This document shows positions 56,849 through 64,000 of a stretch of DNA of 64,000 bases, piece by piece. Source of the stretch: Azospira oryzae (GTDB taxonomy: Bacteria > Pseudomonadota > Gammaproteobacteria > Burkholderiales > Rhodocyclaceae). The stretch's first letter is position 1. Every line of letters begins with the position of its first letter. The translations under genes were made by a program, and so were the position numbers. Location: positions 496,001 to 560,000 of the forward strand of contig NZ_SHKM01000001.1 of the NCBI RefSeq assembly GCF_004217225.1. Direction: 5' to 3'. The notes under the pieces were generated by a model. That model was given only the letters and a program-made list of their open reading frames with translations. It searched no databases and was not told where the DNA came from.

Positions 56849-57808
56849 ATGGCAGATCCGGAACAGGCCCTGGTGGATGGCATCCGCGCCGCCTCGCGCC
56901 AGATGGTGCGGGAACTGGGATTCATGCAGGCGACCCTGGCTGCCACCGACTACCCGGCCTCCGCCGTGCATGCCCTCATCGAACTGGGCAAGCACGGCAG
57001 CATGAGCGCCGCGGCCATCGCCGCCTGTCTCGGCCTGGACAAGTCCAGCGTCAGCCGCATGCTGCGCAAGCTGGTGGATGCCGGCGAACTGACGGAGACG
57101 GTGAGCGATCACGATGGCCGCATCAAGAATCTGTCTTTGACGGCCCGGGGCCGCCGCACCCTGGCGGCGGTGGAGGCCTATGGCCGGCGGCAGGTGGAGG
57201 AGGCGCTGCAGCACATGGCGCCGGAGGCCCGCGGACTGGTCCACGCCGGGCTCGAAGTCTATGCCCGGGCCCTTGCCCAGGCGCGCAGCGGCGCCGCCGG
57301 AGCGGTCATTTCCCCGGTGCGGATCTGTCCGGGCTATCGGGTTGGGGTGATCGGCCGGGTGACCGAGATGCACGGGCTTTTCTACGCCCGCCACGCCGGC
57401 TTCGGCCAGTATTTCGAAAGCCAGGTGGCCACCGGCCTGGCGGAGTTCTGCGGGCGGCTGCAGCGCCCGGGCAACGGCCTGTGGGTCGCCTTGCAGGGGG
57501 AGCGTATCGTCGGTTCGGTGGCCATCGACGGCGAGGATCTGGGGTCCGGCCTCGCCCATCTGCGCTGGTTCATCGTCGACGGGGCGGTGCGCGGCGGCGG
57601 TGTCGGCCAGCGTCTGCTGCAGGCGGCGCTGGCCCATTGCGACGGCTACGGCTTTGCCGAGACCCGGCTGTGGACCTTTGCCGGCCTCGAGGCGGCCCGC
57701 CATCTCTACGAGGCCAGGGGCTTCGTGCTGGGGGAGGAGCGCCAGGGTCGGCAGTGGGGCGAGACGGTGACGGAGCAGCTGTTCGTCCGCCCGGGCGTCG
57801 CGGGGTAA
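56849..57808 (+). CDS. MarR-GNAT fusion (HTH regulator plus N-acetyltransferase)
   Basis: A 319-residue two-domain protein. Residues 1-150 are a MarR-type winged helix (MSAAAIAACLGLDKSSVSRM; LSLTARGRRTL). Residues 150-315 are a GNAT acetyltransferase with the acetyl-CoA loop in WFIVDGAVRGGGVGQRLLQA and the closing strand YEARGFVLGEE. Such fusions may sense or modify the same small molecule. GGAGG lies 6 nt before the ATG, and a perfect palindrome sits upstream. The acetyl acceptor is unknown. Confidence 0.9.
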   Translation: MADPEQALVDGIRAASRQMVRELGFMQATLAATDYPASAVHALIELGKHGSMSAAAIAACLGLDKSSVSRMLRKLVDAGELTETVSDHDGRIKNLSLTARGRRTLAAVEAYGRRQVEEALQHMAPEARGLVHAGLEVYARALAQARSGAAGAVISPVRICPGYRVGVIGRVTEMHGLFYARHAGFGQYFESQVATGLAEFCGRLQRPGNGLWVALQGERIVGSVAIDGEDLGSGLAHLRWFIVDGAVRGGGVGQRLLQAALAHCDGYGFAETRLWTFAGLEAARHLYEARGFVLGEERQGRQWGETVTEQLFVRPGVAG

Positions 57809-57935
57809 GTCCCAGGAGCGCCATCGGCTGGCGAAATGGGTTGAGAAGCGGGGTTGAGGAGCGAGGCTGCGGAGCGCCTCTGCCCCCGCTTGGAAGGGGG
57901 CAGCCGTCAGCTATCCGGAGGTCTTGCCGGGGGGC

Positions 57936-59114
57936 TCAGTGCAGCAGGCGCGGCGGCTGTTCCGCCTGTTCTTCCGGCATTTCCGTGTGCATCAGCTCGC
58001 CCTCGCCATTGGGATAAAGGGGCGCGCCGCAGTCGTCGCAGAATTCGAAGGGGAAACGGTGGTCGTGCACCACGATGTCGGTGACGCCGCATTCCCGCAG
58101 CACGGCTTCCATTTCCGCGACGGATTCGCTGTTTTCGTCCTCGGTGCCGATGAGGGCCCAGACGACGCCGTGGATGACCTTGTCCGCCTGGGACTGGAGG
58201 GAGAAGCCGAGGCGGTATTCCTCCAGGCGCTGGTCGTGGAAGGGGCCGATGGCCACCCGCAGGGAGGGCGGCTCGACCCCCATGACGGTCTGCAGGAAGG
58301 CGACGGAGGCGCGCAGGGAATAGGGCCGGGAATCCTTGTCCGCCTGGCGGCAGGCGGCATGGTAGGCGTCGGGCAGCAGGGCCTCGTAGGCGCAGCCGGT
58401 GAGCAGGGGCTCCAGGGCGGCGCCGCCCTGCTGGCGCCACTGCTGGCGTGCCACTTCCCGGTTGCCTTCCACCTCGTGCCAGTAGAAGAGGGGGCTGTGG
58501 CGGGGCACGGCGATGGCGGCCAGGAGGTAGCGGGTGTCGGAGAGGAAACGGTTGGTCTCCGGCATTTCCCGGGTGTCCAGGGCCATGTCCTGGCCGGCCA
58601 GGGCGCAGCGGCCCAGCTCGTTGGTGAGGCGGTAGGTGTCGCTGTAGCTGCGGGGCAGCTGGTCCGGGCTGAAGAGGAAATCCACCACGGCGACGCGGGC
58701 CTCGGCCGCCAGGACGTGGCCGCACAGCTGGGCCTTGAGAGCGGCCAGGGTGCCGGCGGGGATGTTGGCGGTGGGAATGCCGAAGCGGGACCAGGCCAGC
58801 ACCGGCGCCGCCACCAGCAGCACGTCGTAGTCCTGGCCCTGGTGGCTGATGAGGCACGACTCGGCCCGGGACTCCACCATGTCCGCCAGCTCGTCGTGGG
58901 CCTGGGCGTTGGTTTCGTAGAGGCGGTCCAGGGCAGCCGTCAGTTCGTCCTCGTTGCCGTCGGCCAGCAGCTGCTCCACCAGGGCCGCCAGGCGCGCTTC
59001 CCAGAAGGCATCCTCCAGCTTGCCGCCGGATTCGGCGAGGCCGGTGGCCAGCCAGGAGAGTTGGGAGACATCGCGGGAGACGCGGGAGCGGGAGCCGAAG
59101 CGGGGTCGTTTCAT
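57936..59114 (-). CDS. DUF2863-family protein
   Basis: A 392-residue protein of a family found in betaproteobacteria. The start MKRPRFGSRSRVSRD is the basic N-terminus typical of the family. The body has helical repeats (LEDAFWEARLAALVEQLLAD) and ends with a CxxC pair (EFCDDCGAPLYPNGEGELMH) suggesting a small metal site. Function is unknown. It follows the SpecificRecomb gene by 52 nt on the same strand. Confidence 0.87.
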   Translation of the reverse strand: MKRPRFGSRSRVSRDVSQLSWLATGLAESGGKLEDAFWEARLAALVEQLLADGNEDELTAALDRLYETNAQAHDELADMVESRAESCLISHQGQDYDVLLVAAPVLAWSRFGIPTANIPAGTLAALKAQLCGHVLAAEARVAVVDFLFSPDQLPRSYSDTYRLTNELGRCALAGQDMALDTREMPETNRFLSDTRYLLAAIAVPRHSPLFYWHEVEGNREVARQQWRQQGGAALEPLLTGCAYEALLPDAYHAACRQADKDSRPYSLRASVAFLQTVMGVEPPSLRVAIGPFHDQRLEEYRLGFSLQSQADKVIHGVVWALIGTEDENSESVAEMEAVLRECGVTDIVVHDHRFPFEFCDDCGAPLYPNGEGELMHTEMPEEQAEQPPRLLH

Positions 59115-59166
59115 GGTGATGAACTGCTCGAGGTGCCGGAACAAAGCGGGCGAAGCCGTAATTCTA

Positions 59167-61242
59167 TCAACCCGCGGGCTGGTCCCGGGATTCTTCTGTG
59201 TCCTGGGGACGAGGCGGCATGAGGAATTCCCGGGGGGCCTGCCGGAAACGGGCGAACAGACTGGCGATCAGGCGACGTCCCTGGGCGAAGGAGACCTGGC
59301 GCGCCTTGAGGGCCACATACAGCGCCAGGGCAAAGCTGACGCCAAGATTGGCCATGCCCACCAGGGCCACTCCCAGGCCTGCCAGGGCCAGTTCCTGCCA
59401 GGGGGCGGCGAAGTCCAGGGCGACGGCGGCGTAGCCCAGGTAGGCGGAGGAGAAGGCGATGTGGCGGATGTCCACCGGCAGGCCGAAGAGTACGCCGATG
59501 GCGGTCATGCCGCCGAGGAGGAAGCCGAAGAAGAAGTTGCCGGCCAGGGCGCCCAGGTTGTTTTCCACGTAGGCGGCGACCCGTCGCATGCGGGCTTCGC
59601 CGAACAGGCGCTGGGGCCATTCCAGCTGCAGCAGGCGCTGGGGGATGCGGTTGTAGGCGGCCAGGTTGTCGTAATAGCCGGCGATGAGGCCGGCGAGGAA
59701 CAGGCAGACCCCGGCCACGCCGGCATAGAGGATGGCGCCGCTGTGCCAGGGATGCACGTCGGCCAGCAGGTGGTGGGCCTTTTCCGGTCCGATGAAGGGC
59801 GTGCCGCCCATGCTGCCGAGGACGAAGGCGATGAGCATGGCCATGGGAATGGCCAGGCCCACGTTGCCGATGATGGCGGCGATCTGGCTGCGGCAGGTGC
59901 GGGCCACCAGGCCGGCCAGGTTGTCCAGGTTGCGCGGTGTGGCGTTGCCGCCGGGGCCGGTGGCCTCGTCGATGCTGGCGGCGATGGCGTTGGCGGTCAT
60001 GGCCGGCTGCTTGGTGGCGACGGTGCCATGGAGGATGTGGATGAGGACGAAACCCAGGCCGTAGTTGAGGCAGAAGGCCAGGGCCTCGGTCAGGGGCGGC
60101 AGGTGCAGCTTGGCCAGCTCCAGCTTGATGAGGGCCATGAAGGCGATGACGAAGCCGCCGAGCAGGGCCGAGCGCAGGAGGGCGAAGTATTCGCTGCGGC
60201 TCTCGGTGATGTAGTGCTCGCCGGTGCGGCCCGCATTCTCGGTGACGCGGCGGGCCAGCAGTTCCATGTTCTGGCGCCAGTAGGTGCCCAGGTCGTTTTT
60301 GCGGCACTCGGCCCGCACCAGCTGCTTGAATAGGGTCACCAGGGCCGGCAGGGCATCCTGCAGGCAGCGTTCCTGGCGCAACTGGCGCAGGACGGCGAGG
60401 AGGGCCTCGGCCCGCTCCAGATGCTGGCGCAGCCGCTGCAGGTGGAAGGTGAGGGAGAGGCTGGTGCCTTCCCGGGCGGCCCGGTTGCGGATGCGGTCGC
60501 CGATGCCGCGGCACTGGTCGAACAGCACCAGCAGCTGGCGGTCGTCCTCCGCCGCAAATTCCGGCTCCCGCCACCACTGCTCGAACTGCTTGAGGAAGCG
60601 CAGCATCTCGGCGTTCTGGGCCAGGAAGGGGGACTCGAAGTTCTCGATGCTTGGTTCCACCCGCAGCAGTTCCGGTTCCAGGCCGATGGCGCTGATGCGG
60701 TAGGAAATGACCAGCAGGCCTTCCAGCAACTGGGCCAGGGCCGGCGCCATGGGGGCGCCGCGGACGCTGCTGCGGCCCAGGTCGAGCAGGGTGAACAGGG
60801 CCAGCCATTCGGCGTCGGCGATGCCGTCCACCCACACCTCGTCGTCCGGCTCGGGGAACAGCAGGCCGAGCACGTCCTTCAGGTATTCGGGCGCCACCAC
60901 GTCGGGCAGCAGGGTGCGGGAGAGGCGGCGGGCGGTCTCGGAAAAGAAGCCGGTGTTGGGAAAGACGCCGGCATCCACATAGAGGGAGACCTGCTTTTTT
61001 TCGGCGAAGAGGCGCAGCAGGGCCAGGCGCAGGCCATCCCGCAGCTCGGGACGGGTCTGCAGCAGGTAGCAGAGGGCGTGCAGGGCCTGGGTGGCGGCCG
61101 CCGTGTCGTCGCTGTCGGCGGGACGCAGGGCGTCCACCAGTTCGATGAGGGGGGGCAGGAGGTCGCCGTCGGGGTTGGCGGCCAGGTCGCAGAGGCGCTG
61201 CAGCAGGGTTTCCAGGGGCAGGGGGGAAAGGGAGCGTGTCAT
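59167..61242 (-). CDS. SpecificRecomb (Gcr)-family membrane protein
   Basis: A 691-residue protein. The N-terminal half (residues 1-350) is helical and soluble ([20 protein letters not shown]). The C-terminal half has about seven hydrophobic spans ([80 protein letters not shown]). It matches a family annotated as site-specific recombinase (gonococcal Gcr). The many membrane spans and the absence of any serine or tyrosine recombinase motif make that name doubtful. DUF2863 is its downstream neighbour. Confidence 0.85.
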   Translation of the reverse strand: MTRSLSPLPLETLLQRLCDLAANPDGDLLPPLIELVDALRPADSDDTAAATQALHALCYLLQTRPELRDGLRLALLRLFAEKKQVSLYVDAGVFPNTGFFSETARRLSRTLLPDVVAPEYLKDVLGLLFPEPDDEVWVDGIADAEWLALFTLLDLGRSSVRGAPMAPALAQLLEGLLVISYRISAIGLEPELLRVEPSIENFESPFLAQNAEMLRFLKQFEQWWREPEFAAEDDRQLLVLFDQCRGIGDRIRNRAAREGTSLSLTFHLQRLRQHLERAEALLAVLRQLRQERCLQDALPALVTLFKQLVRAECRKNDLGTYWRQNMELLARRVTENAGRTGEHYITESRSEYFALLRSALLGGFVIAFMALIKLELAKLHLPPLTEALAFCLNYGLGFVLIHILHGTVATKQPAMTANAIAASIDEATGPGGNATPRNLDNLAGLVARTCRSQIAAIIGNVGLAIPMAMLIAFVLGSMGGTPFIGPEKAHHLLADVHPWHSGAILYAGVAGVCLFLAGLIAGYYDNLAAYNRIPQRLLQLEWPQRLFGEARMRRVAAYVENNLGALAGNFFFGFLLGGMTAIGVLFGLPVDIRHIAFSSAYLGYAAVALDFAAPWQELALAGLGVALVGMANLGVSFALALYVALKARQVSFAQGRRLIASLFARFRQAPREFLMPPRPQDTEESRDQPAG

Positions 61243-61287
61243 AATGTTCTAATTCGTCCTTTTGACTTTCCGGTAGAAGATTTTGCC

Positions 61288-62064
61288 ATGATTTTCGTCA
61301 TCTCCCCGGCCAAGAGCCTGGATTTCGACACTCCGCCGGTGACGGCGGAACATACCCAGCCCGACTTCCTGGAGCGTTCCGCCGTCCTCGTGCAGCGCCT
61401 GCGGGAACTGTCGCCGGCGGAGCTGTCCCGGCTGATGGACATCTCCGACGCCCTGGCCGTGCTCAACGTCACCCGCTACGCCGAATGGGCGCCGCCCTTC
61501 ACCCCGGCCAACGCCAAGCAGGCCCTGCTGGCCTTCAATGGCGACGTCTATGAGGGCCTGGATGCCGCCTCCCTGCCGCCCGCCGGCCTGGCTTGGTGTC
61601 AGCAGCATCTGCGCATCCTCTCCGGCCTCTACGGCCTGCTGCGGCCCCTGGACCTGATCCAGCCCTACCGCCTGGAAATGGGCACCAAGCTGAGCAACGC
61701 CGCGGGCAAGGACCTCTATGCCTTCTGGGGTGAGGACATCACCCAGGCCCTCAATGCCGCCATGCCCCAGTCGGGGCCGGCAGTGCTGGTGAACCTGGCT
61801 TCCGAGGAATACTTCAAGGCGGTCAGGCCCAAGGCCCTCAAGGCCCGCGTCGTCAATTGCGTCTTCGAGGACTGGAAGGGCGGCCGCTACAAGATCATCA
61901 GCTTCTACGCCAAGCGGGCGCGGGGCCTCATGGTGCGCTATGCCGCCAGCCACGGCCTGACCCAGCCGGAAGGGCTGCAGGGTTTCAATGTGGACGGCTA
62001 CGCCTTCGTTCCCGAGATTTCCGACGCGGACACCTATATTTTCCGGCGCCGGGTGGAGGCTTAA
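61288..62064 (+). CDS. yaaA: YaaA-family peroxide stress protein
   Basis: A 258-residue UPF0246 protein: [13 protein letters not shown], then [49 protein letters not shown] and [11 protein letters not shown]. In E. coli YaaA lowers free iron and limits Fenton damage under peroxide stress; it also binds DNA. The gene is divergent from the SpecificRecomb gene, 45 nt apart, and is followed 3 nt later by the SRPBCC gene. Confidence 0.95.
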   Translation: MIFVISPAKSLDFDTPPVTAEHTQPDFLERSAVLVQRLRELSPAELSRLMDISDALAVLNVTRYAEWAPPFTPANAKQALLAFNGDVYEGLDAASLPPAGLAWCQQHLRILSGLYGLLRPLDLIQPYRLEMGTKLSNAAGKDLYAFWGEDITQALNAAMPQSGPAVLVNLASEEYFKAVRPKALKARVVNCVFEDWKGGRYKIISFYAKRARGLMVRYAASHGLTQPEGLQGFNVDGYAFVPEISDADTYIFRRRVEA

Positions 62065-62067
62065 GGC

Positions 62068-62541
62068 ATGCGTTTCGAACATCTGGTGGAAGTGAACGAT
62101 CCGGACAATCCCCTGGCCTTCACCCTGGAACGGGAGCACCTGTGGGCCGGCCTCATGGCCCGGGTAGAGGATTCGGTGCCCTTCCTGCCCGGCATGGTGG
62201 AATGCCGCATCCTCTCCCGCGAAGCGGGGGCGGTGGAGCGACTGCTGGTCTTCGGCGCCGCCGAGGTGCGGGACCGGGCCAGCTATGTGGAGGCCGAGTG
62301 GGTCTGCTTCGAGACCCGGCGCACGGCCCAGCATGCTGGCGGCAGCCTCACCATCCGCATCGAGGAGCCGGAGGCGGGGCGCCTCTTCCTGCGCTTCACC
62401 TACGAGACTTCCTTCGCCGAGCCGGGGGACGACCCGGAGGCCGTCGCCTACGTGGATTACATCCGGGCGGCCTACCATGCGGCAGACCTGGACACCCTGG
62501 CGGTGATCCGGGAACTGGCCATGGCCCGCTCCACCCACTAG
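62068..62541 (+). CDS. SRPBCC (AtaL-like, DUF1857) family protein
   Basis: A 157-residue protein with a START/SRPBCC-like fold: MRFEHLVEVNDPDNPLAFTL, then LEREHLWAGLMARVEDSVPF, then EGGSLT-type strands and a C-terminal helix (YVDYIRAAYHAADLDTLAVI). The family binds hydrophobic ligands; some members act in natural-product pathways. The ligand is unknown. It follows yaaA by 3 nt, so the two are probably co-transcribed. Confidence 0.87.
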   Translation: MRFEHLVEVNDPDNPLAFTLEREHLWAGLMARVEDSVPFLPGMVECRILSREAGAVERLLVFGAAEVRDRASYVEAEWVCFETRRTAQHAGGSLTIRIEEPEAGRLFLRFTYETSFAEPGDDPEAVAYVDYIRAAYHAADLDTLAVIRELAMARSTH

Positions 62542-62595
62542 ACTGAAGGCATGAATTTCATCCATCCCGCAAGCCTATTTCGACGGAGGCGCGCC

Positions 62596-62964
62596 ATGAA
62601 CACACGCATCTGCACCGCCCTGGTCCTGGGGCTGCTGGCCACGGCCGCCCAGGCCCAGAACAGCACCCAGATCTACCAGATGCCCAAGGAGCAATCCATC
62701 GAACTGGGGGACGGCCAGACCCTCTACCCCTACAAGAAGGCGCCGCCGATGGGCACGGTGATCGAGCAGGGCAACGCCACGCCCGGCATTCCCACCACCG
62801 GGGTACAGCCGCTGCCCACGGTTCCCGGCACCCGCACGGCGCCGCGCAGCCCCAGCTACCGCTACTACCAGCCCCACAAGGACGGCAAGGGCACTTCCGT
62901 CATCGGTCCCGACGGCGTCACCTACTGTCGCAGCCCCAACGGCAAGCTGGTGGTCTGCTACTGA
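62596..62964 (+). CDS. Small secreted protein, unknown function
   Basis: A 122-residue protein. Its signal peptide is MNTRICTALVLGLLATAAQA, with cleavage after AQA. The mature part is proline-, glycine- and tyrosine-rich (QTLYPYKKAPPMGTVIEQGN), and the C-terminus has YCRSPNGKLVVCY, two cysteines able to form a disulfide. GGAGG lies 7 nt before the ATG; a longer open frame begins upstream. No family is recognised. Confidence 0.65.
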   Translation: MNTRICTALVLGLLATAAQAQNSTQIYQMPKEQSIELGDGQTLYPYKKAPPMGTVIEQGNATPGIPTTGVQPLPTVPGTRTAPRSPSYRYYQPHKDGKGTSVIGPDGVTYCRSPNGKLVVCY

Positions 62965-62997
62965 GGCGGCAGCCTCCCACGGCAACGAAATCGCACC

Positions 62998-63026
62998 AGG
63001 CCCGGGGCAGTTTCCCGGGCCTTTTT
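62998..63026 (+). terminator. Intrinsic terminator after the small secreted protein
   Basis: AGGCCCGGG and CCCGGGCCT form a 9-bp stem with a 7-nt loop, followed by a T-run (TTTT). It is just before the convergent YchJ-like gene. Confidence 0.85.
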
Positions 63027-63034
63027 GTTCCGCC

Positions 63035-63439
63035 CTAGAGCGTCACTTCCCCATCCACGTAGAACCAGCGGCCCTCCCGGCGCTGGAAGCGGCTCGTTTC
63101 GCCCATGCGGAAGGCACGGCCGTTGTCCTTGCCCCGGGCGGTGAAGCGGACCCGGCCCCAGCAGCCGTCCTGGTCCCCTTCCTGGCTGGCCTCATGCACC
63201 GTCAGCTCCAGCCACTTGGGCTGGGGCGGGGTGTGGGCATCCAGGTCCGGCGGGCAGGTTTCCACCGCCCAGGTGGCCACCAGGTAATCGCTCAGGCCCA
63301 GGGCGTAGGCGCTGTAGCGGGAGCGCATCAGGGCCTCCGGCGTCCCTGCCGGCTGGCCGCCGTGATAGACGCCGCAACAGCGGGCGTAGGGCTGGCCGGA
63401 GCCGCAGGGACAGGTGCGAACGGGAGCGGGCTTGGACAT
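63035..63439 (-). CDS. YchJ-family (SEC-C motif) protein
   Basis: A 134-residue UPF0225 protein. The N-terminal SEC-C zinc motif is CPCGSGQPYARCCG, followed by the conserved LMRSRYSAYALGLSDYLVAT and a C-terminal nuclear-transport-factor-like domain ending FYVDGEVTL. Function is not established; zinc binding is likely. The start MSKPAPVRTCPCGSG is preferred over an upstream ATG that would add unconserved residues. Confidence 0.9.
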   Translation of the reverse strand: MSKPAPVRTCPCGSGQPYARCCGVYHGGQPAGTPEALMRSRYSAYALGLSDYLVATWAVETCPPDLDAHTPPQPKWLELTVHEASQEGDQDGCWGRVRFTARGKDNGRAFRMGETSRFQRREGRWFYVDGEVTL

Positions 63440-63590
63440 GGGGAGCAGGCGGGGAAAGGCGGAGTGGGCGGAATGAAAAAGCGGCAGGGCAAGTGCTGCC
63501 GCGTCAGGCGCAAGGTCGATTGGGCCAACTGCAAAAGGCAGAAACGACACTGCCGCCCATGGGCGGCAGCGCTGGCGGCGGCGTAAAGCC

Positions 63591-63830
63591 TTACATCATG
63601 CCGGCGACGGAGGCGTACATCTGGGTCGGCGACCGGCTGGGCGCGACGCTGCCGGAGGGGCCTTGCTGCCCCAGGCTGACCTTGGTGGATTCTTCCACCG
63701 GCTCCCGGCGATCCTCGGCCTTGCTTTCCTGCTCCTTGCGCTCGACCTGGCGGGTCTCGGCCGTTTGCTGGGTCTGCTGCAACTGCTGGGTCTGGAGGGA
63801 GCTGCTTTGACTGCTGACTGCCTGAACCAT
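63591..63830 (-). CDS. Small glutamine/serine-rich protein, unknown function
   Basis: A 79-residue protein. Glutamine- and serine-rich at the N-terminus (SSQSSSLQTQQLQQTQQTAE), then charged (ERKEQESKAEDRREP). The ATG at 63830 has AGGAG about 7-8 nt upstream. Composition and shape suggest a coiled coil. No family recognised. Confidence 0.55.
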   Translation of the reverse strand: MVQAVSSQSSSLQTQQLQQTQQTAETRQVERKEQESKAEDRREPVEESTKVSLGQQGPSGSVAPSRSPTQMYASVAGMM

Positions 63831-63920
63831 GGGATGACTCCTGCGAGATAACACTTAAATCATAGGCCTATTTGCGACGGCGGCCAGGAGAATTTTCGCC
63901 GGCGGGCGGCAGGCCAGTCC

Positions 63921-64000
63921 CTAGGCGGCTTCCGGCGGGGCCGCCAGGCGCGCCAGGGCGGCCTGGGGGGTGAGTATCTGCAACTGGCCCAGGGCGCTGC
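63921..64000 (-). CDS. 3' end of a gene truncated by the window edge
   Basis: A minus-strand frame is open from the window end to a TAG at 63921-63923. It reads S-A-L-G-Q-L-Q-I-L-T-P-Q-A-A-L-A-R-L, then Ala/Pro-rich residues. It has the character of a C-terminal helix of a real protein, but 26 residues are too few to identify it. Confidence 0.4.
   Translation of the reverse strand, partial: SALGQLQILTPQAALARLAAPPEAA

Overview
The window is a gene-dense, high-GC bacterial chromosome segment. Gene content points to a betaproteobacterium, most likely a Rhodocyclaceae member of the Azospira/Dechlorosoma type (inference). The reasons are the pyrG-kdsA-eno-ftsB order, a DUF2863 gene beside a SpecificRecomb-family gene, an imuA-imuB-dnaE2 mutagenesis cassette near lexA with a CTG-N10-CAG LexA box, and the polyhydroxybutyrate (PHB) genes. 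I see no rRNA, tRNA, CRISPR array or insertion sequence. Both ends cut through genes.

Layout. 1-5 kb: a LysR regulator (5' truncated), a cupin, a small unknown protein, a MocR regulator divergent from a PNPOx-like flavoprotein, and an HD phosphohydrolase. 5.0-7.6 kb: a sharply AT-rich islet with one gene, an SMC-like ATPase resembling the anticodon nuclease RloC. It is the clearest horizontally acquired item and the best defence candidate. 7.6-15 kb: SOS/translesion block dnaE2, imuB, imuA, a VOC protein and lexA, all on the minus strand. 15-22 kb: two unknown genes, a TonB-dependent receptor with a PepSY membrane protein, and a DUF2975/HTH pair. 22-29.7 kb: alpha/beta hydrolase, pepN, and the Pqi operon (two PqiA, a three-MCE PqiB, lipoprotein PqiC) behind a small RRM protein. 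29.8-33 kb: PHB synthase, phasin and a divergent TetR regulator. 33-46.7 kb: cheD, acetoacetyl-CoA synthetase, thioesterase, ETF-quinone oxidoreductase, an outer-membrane protein, an EAL-GGDEF protein, then acyl-CoA dehydrogenase, a CbiM-like membrane protein, etfA, etfB and a divergent TetR regulator. 46.7-51.7 kb: LolD-like ATPase, tesA, selD, mnmH, an isochorismatase-like hydrolase and 3-hydroxybutyrate dehydrogenase. 51.8-56.7 kb: pyrG, kdsA, two small genes, eno, ftsB. 56.8-64 kb: a MarR-GNAT fusion, DUF2863, SpecificRecomb, yaaA, an SRPBCC protein, small secreted and unknown proteins, a YchJ-like protein and the tail of a last gene.

How the genes fit together. PHB synthase, phasin, 3-hydroxybutyrate dehydrogenase and acetoacetyl-CoA synthetase cover PHB synthesis and re-use. 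EtfAB, ETF-QO and an acyl-CoA dehydrogenase form an electron path from acyl-CoA oxidation to quinone. A near-identical palindrome, ATACGKTAGCGTAY, overlaps a promoter-like sequence in front of ETF-QO and again between etfB and the TetR gene. This suggests one local TetR regulon of fatty-acid/acyl-CoA genes. SelD and MnmH give the tRNA 2-selenouridine branch of selenium use. Most genes end in readable hairpin terminators. Very long open frames antisense to real genes are common here because of GC-rich codon usage and were not annotated.
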